From: Salvelinus alpinus
Taxonomy: Eukaryota; Chordata; Actinopteri; Salmoniformes; Salmonidae
Assembly: GCF_045679555.1 (NCBI RefSeq)
Contig: NC_092093.1
Span: forward strand, 62,140,365-62,204,364
Length of the DNA: 64,000 nt
Direction of reading: 5' to 3'
A program made the position numbers and the translations under genes. The notes under the pieces were generated by a model. The model did not search any database and was not told where the DNA came from. It saw only the letters and a list, made by a program, of their open reading frames with translations. This document shows positions 14,491 through 25,855 of this stretch, piece after piece. Within the stretch, counting starts at the first letter, position 1; each line of letters begins with the position of its first letter.

Positions 14491-14944
14491 CGCTCTCTAC
14501 CTGCAAAAACAAAGTTGCGTCTTGCGCCACAGGCCACACTTGTCTGTCCATCACGCATGTAAACAACTAGCTTGCCTGCTCTAGTCGCACTGATTGGTCA
14601 AGTCATTTAATGAGCTAAATGTAAAAAAAGAAAAGAAAAAGGTTGATTTCACAGGTTCAAAAAGAAACAGAAAGAAACAATATAAACCAGTACTTTTTTT
14701 TTGCTGGTTGGAACAGTGGGACAAAATAAAACATTTTGGGGTTCTGTTCAGAACAAAACCCCTGGGAAATGATTTTGGTTCCAACCCCTGGTGGATAGTA
14801 TGGTTGATACAATTATGGGAAAATACAGTATATTACATTATACAGTATATCCAAGGCTTTGTGTATCAAAAAATATGAGAGTTTACCACCAATTAACCTA
14901 AACAGGGTTTTTTGTAAGCTAAGCAAAAGAGGACGGCACTTTTA

Positions 14945-15045
14945 TGAGCATTTACACCATTTCTCTGAGCATTTACACCATTTCTCTGAGCATTTACACC
15001 ATTTCTCTGAGCATTTGCACCATTTCTATGAGCATTTGCACCATT
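14945..15045. repeat. 21-bp minisatellite, about 5 copies
   Basis: Unit tgagcatttacaccatttct plus one base, repeated with a 21-bp period. Confidence 0.9.
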
Positions 15046-15249
15046 TTATGAATCATGCATGAGAGCACCAACTGTTCCGGATGACTGTGTGATCATGCTC
15101 TCCATAGCCGATGTAAGACCTTTAAACAAGTTAACATTCACAAGGCCTCAGGACCAGATTAATTACCTCAGAGCATGCGCTGACCAGCTTCCAAGTTTCT
15201 TCACTGATATTTTTAACCTCTCCCTGACCCAGTCTGTAACACCTACTCT

Positions 15250-16230
15250 GTGCCCAAGAATGCCAAAGTAACTTGTCTAAATGATTATCACCCCCTGGGC
15301 ACTCACATCTGTTGCCATGAAATACTGGTTGTGGCTCACATCAACACCATCATCCCAGACACCCTGAACCCACTCCAATTCGCATACCGCCCCAACAGAT
15401 CTACAAATGATGCAATCTCTACTGCACTCCACACTGCCCTTTCCCACTTGAACAAAAGGAACAACTACGTGAGAATGCTGTTCATTGACTACAGCTCAGC
15501 GTTCAACCCCATAGTGCCCTCAAAGCTACTCCCTAAGCTAAAGTCCCTCGGACTGAACAACTCCCTTCTGAAACTGGATCCTGAGGGCATCAACACATCC
15601 GCCATGCTGATCTTAAACACAGGGGCCCCTCAGGGGTGTGTGCTTAGTCCCCTTCTGTACTCTCTGTTCACCCACGACAGTATGGTCGCGCATGACTTCT
15701 ACACCATCATTAAGTTTGCTGACAATATGTCTGTGGTAGGCCTGATCACAGACGACAATGAGACAGCCTATAGGGAGGAGGTCAGAGACCTGGCAGTGTG
15801 GTGCCAAGACAACAACCTCTCCCTCAACATCAGTAAGACAAAGGAGCTGACCCTCAGTAGGCTGAAAAGATTTGGCATGGCCCTTCAGATCCTCAAAAAG
15901 TTCTACAGCTGCACCATCGAGAGTAACTTGACAGGCTGCATCACCGCTTGTGTATGGCAACTGCTTGGCATCCGACCACAAGGTGCTATAGAGGGTAGTG
16001 CAAACGGCACCGTACATCACTGGGGCCGAGCTCCCTACCATCCAGGACCTCTATACCAGGCGGTGTCAAAGGAAGGCCCAAAGAATTGTCAAAGACTCCA
16101 GCCACCCAAGCCACAGACTGTTCTCTCTGCTACCACACGGCAAGCGGTACCGATGCACCAAGTCTGGAACCAACAGGACCCTGAACAGCTTCTACCCCCA
16201 AGCCATAACATTTCGAAACAAAACTGCTAA
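15250..16230 (+). pseudogene. LINE reverse transcriptase, catalytically dead
   Basis: A 326-codon frame contains recognisable RT motifs in order: PLQFAYRPNRSTNDAISTAL, motif A RMLFIDYSSAFN, motif B NTGAPQGCVLSPLLYSLFTH, and the catalytic box as FADN where the family has FADD. Internal deletions remove sequence after motif A (SLLKL joined to DPEG) and after NISKTKEL. The C-terminal tail shifts frame at about 15990. With the second catalytic Asp changed to Asn and the deletions, no active enzyme is expected. The enzyme would copy element RNA at a nicked target in the nucleus. Confidence 0.88.
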
Positions 16231-16488
16231 ATACCTAATCAAATGGCTACCCAGACTACCTGCATTGACACTTTTTTACACTAACTCTCTTGCACTGACC
16301 CTTTGCACACACACTGAACTCTAACCACACACACACATAATTACACTGACTCTTCCACACACACTACACACGCCCCAAACATACACTTTCACACTCCCCA
16401 CATACGCTGCTGCTACTGTCTAGTATATATCCTGTTGCCTAGTCACTTTATCCCTACCTATATGTACAGTACATAGCTACCTCAATTA

Positions 16489-16724
16489 CCTCGTACCCCT
16501 GCACATAGACTCTGTACTGGTACTCCCTGTATATAGCCATGTTATTACCTCGTACCCCTGCACATAGACTCTGTACTGGTACTCCCTGTATATAGCCATG
16601 TTATTACCTCGTACCTCTGCACATAGACTCTGTACTGGTACTCCCTGTATATAGCCATGTTATTACCTCGTACCCCTGCACATAGACTCTGTACTGGTAC
16701 TCCCTGTATATAGCCATGCTATTT
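16489..16724. repeat. 59-bp tandem repeat in a LINE 3' UTR, 4 copies
   Basis: The word cctcgtacc recurs at 16489, 16548, 16607 and 16666. Each unit includes actctgtactggtactccct and a tatatagccatg segment. It lies in the 3' UTR of the LINE. Confidence 0.93.
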
Positions 16725-16787
16725 CGATTCATCATTTGTTTCCTTTATTCACTGTGTATTTATACCTCATGTCACTATTTCTATATA

Positions 16788-17303
16788 CATTGAACATGAA
16801 TATAAACCCAACACGTGGTGTTTCTCACGTTTCATGCGCTGAAATAAAAAATCACAGAAACTTTCCATAGGCACAAAAAGCTTATTTCTGTCACATTTTG
16901 TGCACAAATTTGTTTACATCCCTGTTAGTGAGCATTTCTGCTTTGCCAAAATAAGCCATCCACCTGACAGGTGTGGCATATAAAGAATTTGATTAAACAG
17001 CATGATCGTTACACAGGTGGACTTTGTGCTGGGGACAATAAAAGGCCACTACAATGTGCAGTTTTGTCACACAACACAATACCACAGATGTCTTAAGTTT
17101 TGAAGGGGGTGTGCAATTTGCATGCTGACTGCAGGAATGTCCACCAGAGCTGTTGCCAGATAATTTAATTTTAATTTCTCTACCATAAGCCTCCTCCAAC
17201 GTAGTTTTATAGAATTAGGCAGTATGTCCAACTGGCCTCACAACCACAGGGGAGGTGCAACTCAATATTAGGAATATGTTCCTAATGTTTGGTATACTCA
17301 GTG
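16788..17303. mobile_element. Chimeric Tc1-like MITE
   Basis: TA flanks both ends and the element splits a LINE 3' UTR. The left about 450 bp match the left part of the MITE at 31807-32591 (shared words caggtgtggcatat, acaggtg, ccactggcctca-like). The right end, cctaatgtttggtatactca followed by gtg, belongs to a different MITE family, not to the right end of the 31.8-kb copy. Confidence 0.7.
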
Positions 17304-17663
17304 TATATATTTTTTCTTATCTTTAACTCGGCATTGTTGGAAAAGGACCCGTAAGTTAGCACTGTTAGTCTACACCTGTTGTCTACGAAGCATGTGACAA
17401 ATAACATTTTATTTTGATTTGAAAAAACTGTCAAGCTGCCCAACGGCAGGCACACACGCATACACACAAAGACACACACACACACACGTCACAGATTGAG
17501 CGTGGCATAATAGGGTTTGGGAACAAGAGTCCTTGGCAACGCGAGGGCTCAGCTGTCAGACAGCCACAGGTGCCTTCGACAGCCAGAGACTTTTAGGGGC
17601 CTTTCTCTCCTCCAGGAGAAAAGCCAGGCTTTATTCAAGCCCTAAATGGGACATATGCTACCT

Positions 17664-17950
17664 TGGCTGGGGCTACTGGGGCTACTGGGGCTGCTGGGGC
17701 TACTGGGGCTACTGGGGCTGCCGGGGCTACTGGGGCTGCTGGGGCTACTGGGGCTGCTGGGGCTGCCGGGGCTACTGGGGCTGCTGGGGCTACCGCGGCT
17801 ACTGGGGCTACCGCGGCTACTGGGGCTACTGGGGCTACTGGGGTTGCTGGGGTTGCTGGGGCTGCTGGGGCTGCTGGGGCTACCGGGGCTACTGGGGCTG
17901 CTGGGGCTACTGGGGCTGCTGGGGCTACCGGGGCTACTGGGGCTGCTGTA
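17664..17950. repeat. 9-bp G-rich minisatellite, about 31 units
   Basis: Units ggggctact and ggggctgct (with occasional accgc or accgg variants) alternate over about 285 bp. All plus-strand frames stay open ([25 protein letters not shown]), a property of the repeat and not evidence for a gene. Regular GGGG runs every nine bases make it a strong G-quadruplex candidate. Confidence 0.95.
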
Positions 17951-18514
17951 GGCCTGACTCCCCAGAGTGGGGACTAGTTTGACAGACTCACATGAGCCTG
18001 GTTAGAGGGGTGGGGTGGGGGGTAGGGAGGGCATGCTCAAATTCCCCCACATCTCCAGTAGTGGAACATATGTAGAGATGATCCTACATTATACTGCTAC
18101 TCTATTGACAAAGCAACAGGCTAACACATCTGCTTTAACACAGTAGTACACACAAAGACTTTTAGGCCTATATCATAAAAGTCAACGTAAGTAATATTGA
18201 CATCTAGGGCTATTAGCAGGTGGAAATGTTAACCAACATATTCGCACAGGCACAAAGTCACACACGCACACAAAGACCCCCCCCCCCCCCTGCAAACACT
18301 GACACACACAGTGATGTTGAGTTGGGTGTGTGTTACAGAGTGAGAGTGCAGATGCAGATTGTGTGCTGACAGATCCCATGCAGCCCCACTGACAGCTGCG
18401 TGGAAAAAAGGCACACGCAGTCCACCAACCAACAGCACCCACCAGATAGCTAGCTGTCTGTACTGTACTGTGTGCCCTTGGTACCACAAACACAACAGCT
18501 ACACTATAAGCTAA
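17951..18514. other. No gene seen
   Basis: Unique-looking DNA with a poly-C run near 18279. Open frames of up to 128 codons on the minus strand have no recognisable family. Confidence 0.4.
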
Positions 18515-18781
18515 TGTTACCCAGAAAGACTCACAGATGTAAATCGCTGCCAAAAGTGATTCTAACATGTATTGACTCAGGGGGTTGAATACTTATGTAA
18601 TCATGATATATTAGCGTGTTGTTTTTCATAACAGTTTTACAAATGTTAGACTTTTTATTTCACTTTGACATTGGATTATTTTGTGTAGGTCGTTGACAAA
18701 AAACAACAATTAAATCCCACCTTGTAACACAACAAAATGTGGAAAAAGTCAACAGCTGTGAACACTTTCTGAAGGCAATGA
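18515..18781 (+). mobile_element. Tc1-like 3' end remnant
   Basis: The remnant begins in the typical end of a Tc1 transposase region (acccagaaagactcacagat) and runs through ttgaatacttatgtaat to a terminal inverted repeat reading aacacaacaaaatgtggaaa and ctttctgaaggcaatga. The left half of the element is absent. Confidence 0.8.
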
Positions 18782-19267
18782 AAGCTAATGCTCATTTCAA
18801 CCTTCCTACAAATGAATGTGACGATAAAAGGGACTGATTAATTTCCAAAGATAACTTTTGAGTTACTTTTGCTGGGCGTGTGGGTGTACGTGTGTACTGT
18901 AGTGTTGCCTGAAGCAAGGTCTTCTCTGAAAGCTGGGGAGATGTTGGGGAGAGTTGGCTTGACATCCCCATCAGGCTGACAATAAATATCCCCTGCTAGC
19001 TAGCTACTTATTTGGCACGGCTCTTCGCCACAAGTAAATCACGCCGGAAAGCAGAAAGGGTACACTTTTAAACAACCCCCCCTATTCTTTTGTTGTTATG
19101 ATCATCCCCTACTCCTTTATTTAGCGGACACTATAATGTAGGGAGACGGAGAACCATCCATCTTTATCTCTCTCTCTCTCCTCGTATCCGTCTGTCTGCT
19201 TCCCATCCTGTTCAGCTCATTTTCCCTCTCTGGCAACCATTCACCTTCCTCCAAACACACGCACACG

Positions 19268-19437
19268 TAGGGTTGCAAAATTCCTGGAACATTCAATAAA
19301 TTCCCTGGTTCTCCCAAAATCCCGGTTTGAACGATTCCCGAAATCAGGAGGGAATAAGCAGGAAATCCAGAATCCTCTAATCACTATTTCTGGAAAACCA
19401 GGAAGTGTATTGAACGTTCCAGGAATTTTGCAAGCCT
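19268..19437. mobile_element. Fold-back MITE with 18-bp perfect arms
   Basis: The sequence ttgcaaaattcctggaac at 19273-19290 is the exact reverse complement of 19416-19433. The arms extend imperfectly inward (cattcaataaattccctggt with accaggaagtgtattgaacg). No coding content. Confidence 0.8.
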
Positions 19438-19482
19438 CCATGTGCGTGTATGTTCTGTGTGTTTGTACAGCACTCTTTGGGC

Positions 19483-20110
19483 TGGTGAGGAACATTGAGC
19501 CTAGCTGTAGGTCTAGAGCAGGTGAGGAACATTGAGCCTAGCTGTAGGTCTGGGGCAGGTGATGAACATTGAGCCTAGCTGTAGGTCTGGGGCAGGTGAG
19601 GAACATTGAGCCTAGCTGTAGGTCTGGGGCAGGTGAGGAACATTGAACCCAGCTGTAGTTCTGGAGCAGGTGAGGAACATTGAACCTAGCTGTAGGTCTG
19701 GAGCAGGTGAGGAACATTGAACCTAGCTGTAGGTCTGGGGCAGGTGAGGAACATTGAACCTAGCTGTAGGTCTGGGGCAGGTGAGGAACATTGAACCTAG
19801 CTGTAGGTCTGGAGCAGGTGAGGAACATTGAACCTAGCTGTAGGTCTGGAGCAGGTGAGGAACATTGAACCTAGCTGTAGGTCTGGAGCAGGTGAGGAAC
19901 ATTGAACCTAGCTGTAGGTCTGGAGCCGGTGAGGAACATTGAACCTAGCTGTAGGTCTGGAGCAGGTGAGGAACATTGAACCTAGCTGTAGGTCTGGAGC
20001 AGGTGAGGAACATTAAGCCTAGCTGTAGGTCTGGAGCAGGTGAGGAACATTGAACCTAGCTGTAGGTCTGGGGCAGGTGAGGAACATTGAACCTAGCTGT
20101 AGGTCTGGGG
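19483..20110. repeat. 37-bp minisatellite, about 17 copies
   Basis: The unit joins ggtgaggaacattgaac to ctagctgtaggtctggagca. The 5' copies differ slightly (ttgagcc, ggggc), and the 3' copies are more uniform. Confidence 0.95.
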
Positions 20111-20149
20111 TAAAGATACGTCTAGTTTTTACTTGTACTTCATGTTTGT

Positions 20150-23100
20150 TTCATCACTCCCTCTGCCTCCCTCCCTCACTGTCTCCTACTACACTCTCTC
20201 TGCCTCCCTCCCTCCCTGTCTTCTACTACACTCCCTCTGCCTCCCTCCCTCTCTGTCTCCTACTACCCTCTCTCTGCCTCCCTCACTCCCTGTCTCCTAC
20301 TACACTCTCTCTGCCTCCCTCCCTCCCTGTCTCCTACTACACTCTCTCTGCCTCCCTCCCTGTCTCCTACTACGCTCTCTCTGCCTCCCTCCCTCCCTAT
20401 CTCCTACTACGCTCTCTCTGCCTCCCTCCCTCCCTGTCTCCTACTACGCTCTCTCTGCCTCCCTCACTCCCTGTCTCCTACTACACTCTCTCTGCCTCCC
20501 TCCCTCACTGTCTCCTACTACACTCTCTCTGCCTCCCTCCCTCCCTGTCTCCTACTACACTCTCTCTGCCTCCCTCCCTCTCTGTCTCCTACTACACTCT
20601 CTCTCCCTCCCTCCCTGTCTCCTACTACGCTCTCTCTGCCTCCCTCACTCCCTGTCTCCTACTACACTCTCTCTGCCTCTCTCCCTCCCTGTCTCCTACT
20701 ACACTCTCTCTGCCTCCCTCCCTCCCTGTCTCCTACTACACTCTCTCTGCTTCCTCCCTGTCTCCTACTACACTCTCTCTGCCTCCCTCCCTCCCTGTCT
20801 CCTACTACACTCTCTCTGCTTCCTCTCTGTCTCCTACTACGCTCTCTCTGCCTCCCTCCCTCTCTGTCTCCTACTACACTCTCTCTGCCTCCCTCTCTGT
20901 CTCCTACTACGCTCTCTCTGCTTCCTCCCTGTCTCCTACTACGCTCTCTCTGCCTCCCTCCCTCTCTGTCTCCTACTACGCTCTCTCTGCCTCCCTCTCT
21001 GTCTCCTACTACGCTCTCTCTGCCTCCCTCACTCCCTGTCTCCTACTACACTCTCTCTGCCTCCCTCCCTCCATGTCTCCTACTACACTCTCTCTGCCTC
21101 CCTCCCTCCCTGTCTCCTACTACATTCTCTCTGCCTCCCTCCCTGTCTCCTACTACGCTCTCTCTGCCTCCCTCCCTCCCTATCTCCTACTACGCTCTCT
21201 CTGCCTCCCTCCCTCCCTGTCTCCTACTACGCTCTCTCTGCCTCCCTCACTCCCTGTCTCCTACTACACTCTCTCTGCCTCCCTCCCTCCCTGTCTCCTA
21301 CTACACTCTCTCTGCCTCCCTCCCTCCCTGTCTCCTACTACACTCTCTCTGCCTCCCTCTCTGTCTCCTACTACACTCTCTCTCCCTCCCTCTCTGTCTC
21401 CTACTACACTCTCTCTCCCTCCCTCCCTGTCTCCTACTACGCTCTCTCTGCCTCCCTCACTCCCTGTCTCCTACTACACTCTCTCTGCCTCCCTCCCTCT
21501 CTGTCTCCTACTACACTCTCTCTGCCTCCCTCCCTGTCTCCTACTACGCTCTCTCTGCCTCCCTCCCTCTCTGTCTCCTACTACGCTCTCTCTGCCTCCC
21601 TCCCTCCCTGTCTCCTACTACGCTCTCTCTGCCTCCCTCACTCCCTGTCTCCTACTACACTCTCTCTGCCTCCCTCCCTACCTGTCTCCTACTACACTCT
21701 CTCTGCCTCCCTCCCTCCCTGTCTCCTACTACACTCTCTCTGCCTCCCTCTCTGTCTCCTACTACACTCTCTCTCCCTCCCTCCCTGTCTCCTACTACGC
21801 TCTCTCTGCCTCCCTCTCTGTCTCCTACTACACTCTCTCTGCCTCCCTCTCTGTCTTCTACTACACTCTCTCTGCCTCCCTCCCTGTCTCCTACTACGCT
21901 CTCTCTGCTTCCTCTCTGTCTCCTACTACACTCTCTCTGCCTCCCTCTCTGTCTCCTACTACACTCTCTCTGCCTCCCTCCCTCCCTGTCTCCTACTACG
22001 CTCTCTCTGCCTCCCTCCCTCCCTGTCTCCTACTACACTCTTTCTGCCTCCCTCCCTCCCTGTCTCCTACTACACTCTCTCTGCCTCCCTCCCTGTCTCC
22101 TACTACGCTCTCTCTGCCTCCCTCTCTGTCTCCTACTACGCTCTCTCTGCTTCCTCTCTGTCTCCTACTACGCTCTCTCTGCCTCCCTCCCTCCCTGTCT
22201 CCTACTACACTCTCTCTGCCTCCCTCTCTGTCTCCTACTACACTCTCTCTCCCTCCCTCCCTGTCTCCTACTACGCTCTCTCTGCCTCCCTCTCTGTCTT
22301 CTACTACACTCTCTCTGCCTCCCTCCCTGTCTCCTACTACGCTCTCTCTGCTTCCTCTCTGTCTTCTACTACACTCTCTCTGCCTCCCTCTCTGTCTCCT
22401 ACTACACTCTCTCTGCCTCCCTCCCTCCCTGTCTCCTACTACGCTCTCTCTGCCTCCCTCCCTCCCTGTCTCCTACTACACTCTTTCTGCCTCCCTCCCT
22501 CCCTGTCTCCTACTACACTCTCTCTCCCTCCCTCTCTATCTCCTACTACACTCTCTCTGCCTCCCTCCCTCTCTGTCTCCTACTACGCTCTCTCTGCTTC
22601 CTCTCTGTCTCCTACTACACTCTCTCTGCCTCCCTCCCTCCCTGTCTCCTACTACACTCTCTCTGCCTCCCTCCCTGTCTCCTACTACGCTCTCTCTGCC
22701 TCCCTCTCTGTCTCCTACTACGCTCTCTCTGCCTCCCTCTCTGTCTCCTACTACACTCTCTCTGCCTCCCTCCCTACCTGTCTCCTACTACACTCTCTCT
22801 GCCTCCCTCCCTCCCTGTCTCCTACTACACTCTCTCTGCCTCCCTCTCTGTCTCCTACTACACTCTCTCTCCCTCCCTCCCTGTCTCCTACTACGCTCTC
22901 TCTGCCTCCCTCTCTGTCTCCTACTACACTCTCTCTGCCTCCCTCTCTGTCTTCTACTACACTCTCTCTGCCTCCCTCCCTGTCTCCTACTACGCTCTCT
23001 CTGCTTCCTCTCTGTCTCCTACTACACTCTCTCTGCCTCCCTCTCTGTCTCCTACTACACTCTCTCTGCCTCCCTCCCTCCCTGTCTCCTACTACGCTCT

Positions 23101-23906
23101 CTCTGCCTCCCTCCCTCCCTGTCTCCTACTACACTCTTTCTGCCTCCCTCCCTCCCTGTCTCCTACTACACTCTCTCTGCCTCCCTCCCTGTCTCCTACT
23201 ACGCTCTCTCTGCCTCCCTCTCTGTCTCCTACTACGCTCTCTCTGCTTCCTCTCTGTCTCCTACTACGCTCTCTCTGCCTCCCTCCCTCCCTGTCTCCTA
23301 CTACACTCTCTCTGCCTCCCTCTCTGTCTCCTACTACACTCTCTCTCCCTCCCTCCCTGTCTCCTACTACGCTCTCTCTGCCTCCCTCTCTGTCTCCTAC
23401 TACACTCTCTCTGCCTCCCTCTCTGTCTTCTACTACACTCTCTCTGCCTCCCTCCCTGTCTCCTACTACGCTCTCTCTGCTTCCTCTCTGTCTCCTACTA
23501 CACTCTCTCTGCCTCCCTCTCTGTCTCCTACTACACTCTCTCTGCCTCCCTCCCTCCCTGTCTCCTACTACGCTCTCTCTGCCTCCCTCCCTCCCTGTCT
23601 CCTACTACACTCTTTCTGCCTCCCTCCCTCCCTGTCTCCTACTACACTCTCTCTCCCTCCCTCTCTGTCTCCTACTACACTCTCTCTGCCTCCCTCCCTC
23701 TCTGTCTCCTACTACGCTCTCTCTGCTTCCTCTCTGTCTCCTACTACACTCTCTCTGCCTCCCTCCCTCCCTGTCTCCTACTACACTCTCTCTGCCTCCC
23801 TCCCTGTCTCCTACTACGCTCTCTCTGCCTCCCTCTCTGTCTCCTACTACGCTCTCTCTGCCTCCCTCTCTGTCTCCTACTACGCTCTCTCTGCCTCCCT
23901 CTCTCT
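20150..23906. repeat. 3.7-kb CT-rich minisatellite, roughly 110 units
   Basis: The units are 32-37 bp, built from a fixed core tgtctcctactacactctct (or acgctctct) and a variable linker of ctcc, ctct or ttcc blocks. Two frames stay open for about 1,300 codons because the unit lacks stop codons in those phases. The amino-acid pattern (SVSYYTLSAS, LSPTTLSLPP) is a direct read of the DNA unit. Larger blocks are repeated too: a rare ctctttctgc variant marks similar positions near 22037, 22482, 23135 and 23613. The right edge is cut by a LINE 3' end at 23907. Confidence 0.95.
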
Positions 23907-24110
23907 CAATTCAATTTCAATTTTAGGGCTTTATTGGCATGGGAAACATATGTTTACATTGCCAAAGCAAGTTAAATAGATAATAAACAAAAGTGAAAAA
24001 ACAATACAAAACTAACAGTAAACACTACTCACAAAAGTTCCAAAAGAATAAAGACATTTCAAATGGCATATGTCATACAGTGTTGTAATGATGTGCAAAT
24101 AGTTAAAGTA
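23907..24110 (-). mobile_element. 3' end of a microsatellite-associated LINE, minus strand
   Basis: Read on the minus strand this is about 200 bp of the same 3' UTR seen at 57050-57263 (tttaactatttgcacatcat, then gcaatgtaaacatatgtttc, then a ttgaaattgaattg end). It is severely 5'-truncated. CT-rich DNA lies on both sides, so on its own strand it sits between GA-rich tracts. Confidence 0.88.
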
Positions 24111-24345
24111 CTCTCTCTCACCCTCTCTGCCTCCCTCATGCTCCCTCTCTGCCTCCCTCCCTCCCTCTCCCTCCCTCTCTGCTTCCCTCCCTCTCCCTCC
24201 CTCTCCCTCCCTCTCTGCTTCCCTCCTTCTCCCTCCCTCTCTCTCTCTCTGCCTCCCTCTCCCTCCCTCTCTCCCTCCCTCTCTTCCTCCCTCCCTCTCC
24301 CTCCCTCTCTCCCTCCCTCCCTCTCTGCTTCCCTCATGCTCCCTC
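24111..24345. repeat. CT/CCT-rich simple sequence
   Basis: Interspersed ctctctgcctccctc blocks resemble the linker part of the large array on the other side of the LINE fragment. It looks like a continuation of the same pyrimidine tract. Confidence 0.85.
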
Positions 24346-25153
24346 CCTCAGCAGCAGTCCTACAGTACACGGTAGCAGGTCTTATGACACTGAGAGGACA
24401 CCGTGGGCCTGGACTGCTCTCCACTGACAGTTGTCTATCTGTGCAACAAATGGCACATTCAATCAGGGGGCGGCAGTGACAGCCCCACTCCATAAATTCT
24501 GGGGTGCGCGCACACACACACACACAGACACACACACACACCCACACACACCAGCTAGCAGCACCTAAAACAGAGCCTGCAGTTATAATGCTGCCTTGCT
24601 CCACTCAAAAGTTATGTGCAGCTCTTTTTAAAGGTCTGTTAAGTTCAAGTGAGTTAACAGTCTAGTAGTTCACCAATGGACATTGACTGCCCATATCAGT
24701 ACGCCGATGAATGGCAGAACAGCCTGTAAAAGCACTTTGTTTTATAAAGGCTGTTTTCAAATATGCTCTTATTTGTATACGGGGCATCCTCCAGACAGGA
24801 AGGCATTTTGATTCACCGGAGTTTGAATTGTAGAATTCACCGGAGTTTGAATTAGACCATGATGCCTAAACAGAGGCCAACATTTGTTGTTGAGGTTTTC
24901 ACACATACGGTCCAGGACACATTTATCAAGCCAAGGACTGATAAATAATAGCCTACTAGAAATATTCTTTATAAAATGGTGGCACGCCACCAGTTGAGGC
25001 ACACAGCATCTTGGGGGAGAATGAAGTGAAAATAGATGGGCTCAGTTCAACAACGTCCCCGGTGTTACAACAATACACTTGGGTGTGTTGCTCTCTCTTT
25101 CGCAAAACCACACCTTCACAGTCTTTCAGCACTTGAAATGCAGGAGGGAGGAG

Positions 25154-25277
<124 letters not shown>

Positions 25278-25554
25278 GGGGGGTGTGGGCTGCCTTCAGG
25301 CCTGCAAGTTCATACATGCTATACCTGGCTAAGCCTGGACTTAACACACACACACACACACACACACTCAAATACAGTACACACACATACTCAAACACAC
25401 ATACATACCGCAAGTCCCAGAGACAAGACTCACGCCCTCGTCACAACGAGTAACCCAACCCACCTGAAAATGTGTGTACATACGCACAACACAGAGAACA
25501 TAAACAATAACACCCAAAGCATCTCCCAAGCCTACAGTCATCTCCCAACCATAC

Positions 25555-25855
25555 AGTCATCTGGGTGAGCCTACAGTCATCTCCCAACCCTACAGTCATC
25601 TGGGTGAGCCTACAGTCATCTCCCAACCATACAGTCATCTGGGTGAGCCTACAGTCATCTCCCAACCCTACAGTCATCTGGGTGAGCCTACAGTCATCTC
25701 CCAACCATACAGTCATCTGGGTGAGCCTACAGTCATCTCCCAACCATACAGTCATCTGGGTGAGCCTACAGTCATCTCCCAACCCTACAGTCATCTGGGT
25801 GAGCCTACAGTCATCTCCCAACCCTACAGTCATCTGGGTGAGCCTACAGTCATCT
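25555..25855. repeat. 39-bp minisatellite, about 7.5 copies
   Basis: The unit starts ctgggtgagcctacagtcat and ends tacagtcat. It contains an internal half-repeat, since cctacagtcatct and accctacagtcatct share their core. Copies start at 25561 and every 39 bp after. Confidence 0.95.

Larger units (their letters stand above)
12357..14790. mobile_element. hAT-type non-autonomous element, expanded by two insertions
   Basis: The left end is caggggttggaacc and the right end ggttccaacccctg, 14-bp perfect inverted termini. Flanking 8-bp sequences gttgatag (12349-12356) and gtggatag (14791-14798) match at 7 of 8 positions, as expected for a hAT target duplication. The 2.43-kb span includes a LINE fragment and a solo LTR that landed later, so the element's own DNA is about 1.1 kb. 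A second partial copy lies at about 47563-48205. No transposase is visible. Confidence 0.8.
15060..17423 (+). mobile_element. L2/CR1-like LINE copy, split by a MITE
   Basis: ORF2 reverse-transcriptase sequence runs from about 15060 to 16235, followed by a 3' UTR containing a 59-bp tandem repeat. The UTR breaks at 16787 and resumes at 17304 with aactcggcattgttgg and gtctacacctgttg, ending in attttgatttga. The intervening DNA is a MITE. The endonuclease domain is missing, so the copy is 5'-truncated. Confidence 0.85.

Noticed and set aside
20050-23979. A 1,309-codon open frame
   Set aside because: It is a direct translation of a 32-37 bp CT-rich minisatellite that is open in two frames at once. 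There is no start context, domain or splice support.
24059-24604. A 181-codon minus-strand Arg/Glu/Gly-rich frame
   Set aside because: It spans the CT-rich tract and a CA microsatellite and is explained by simple sequence.
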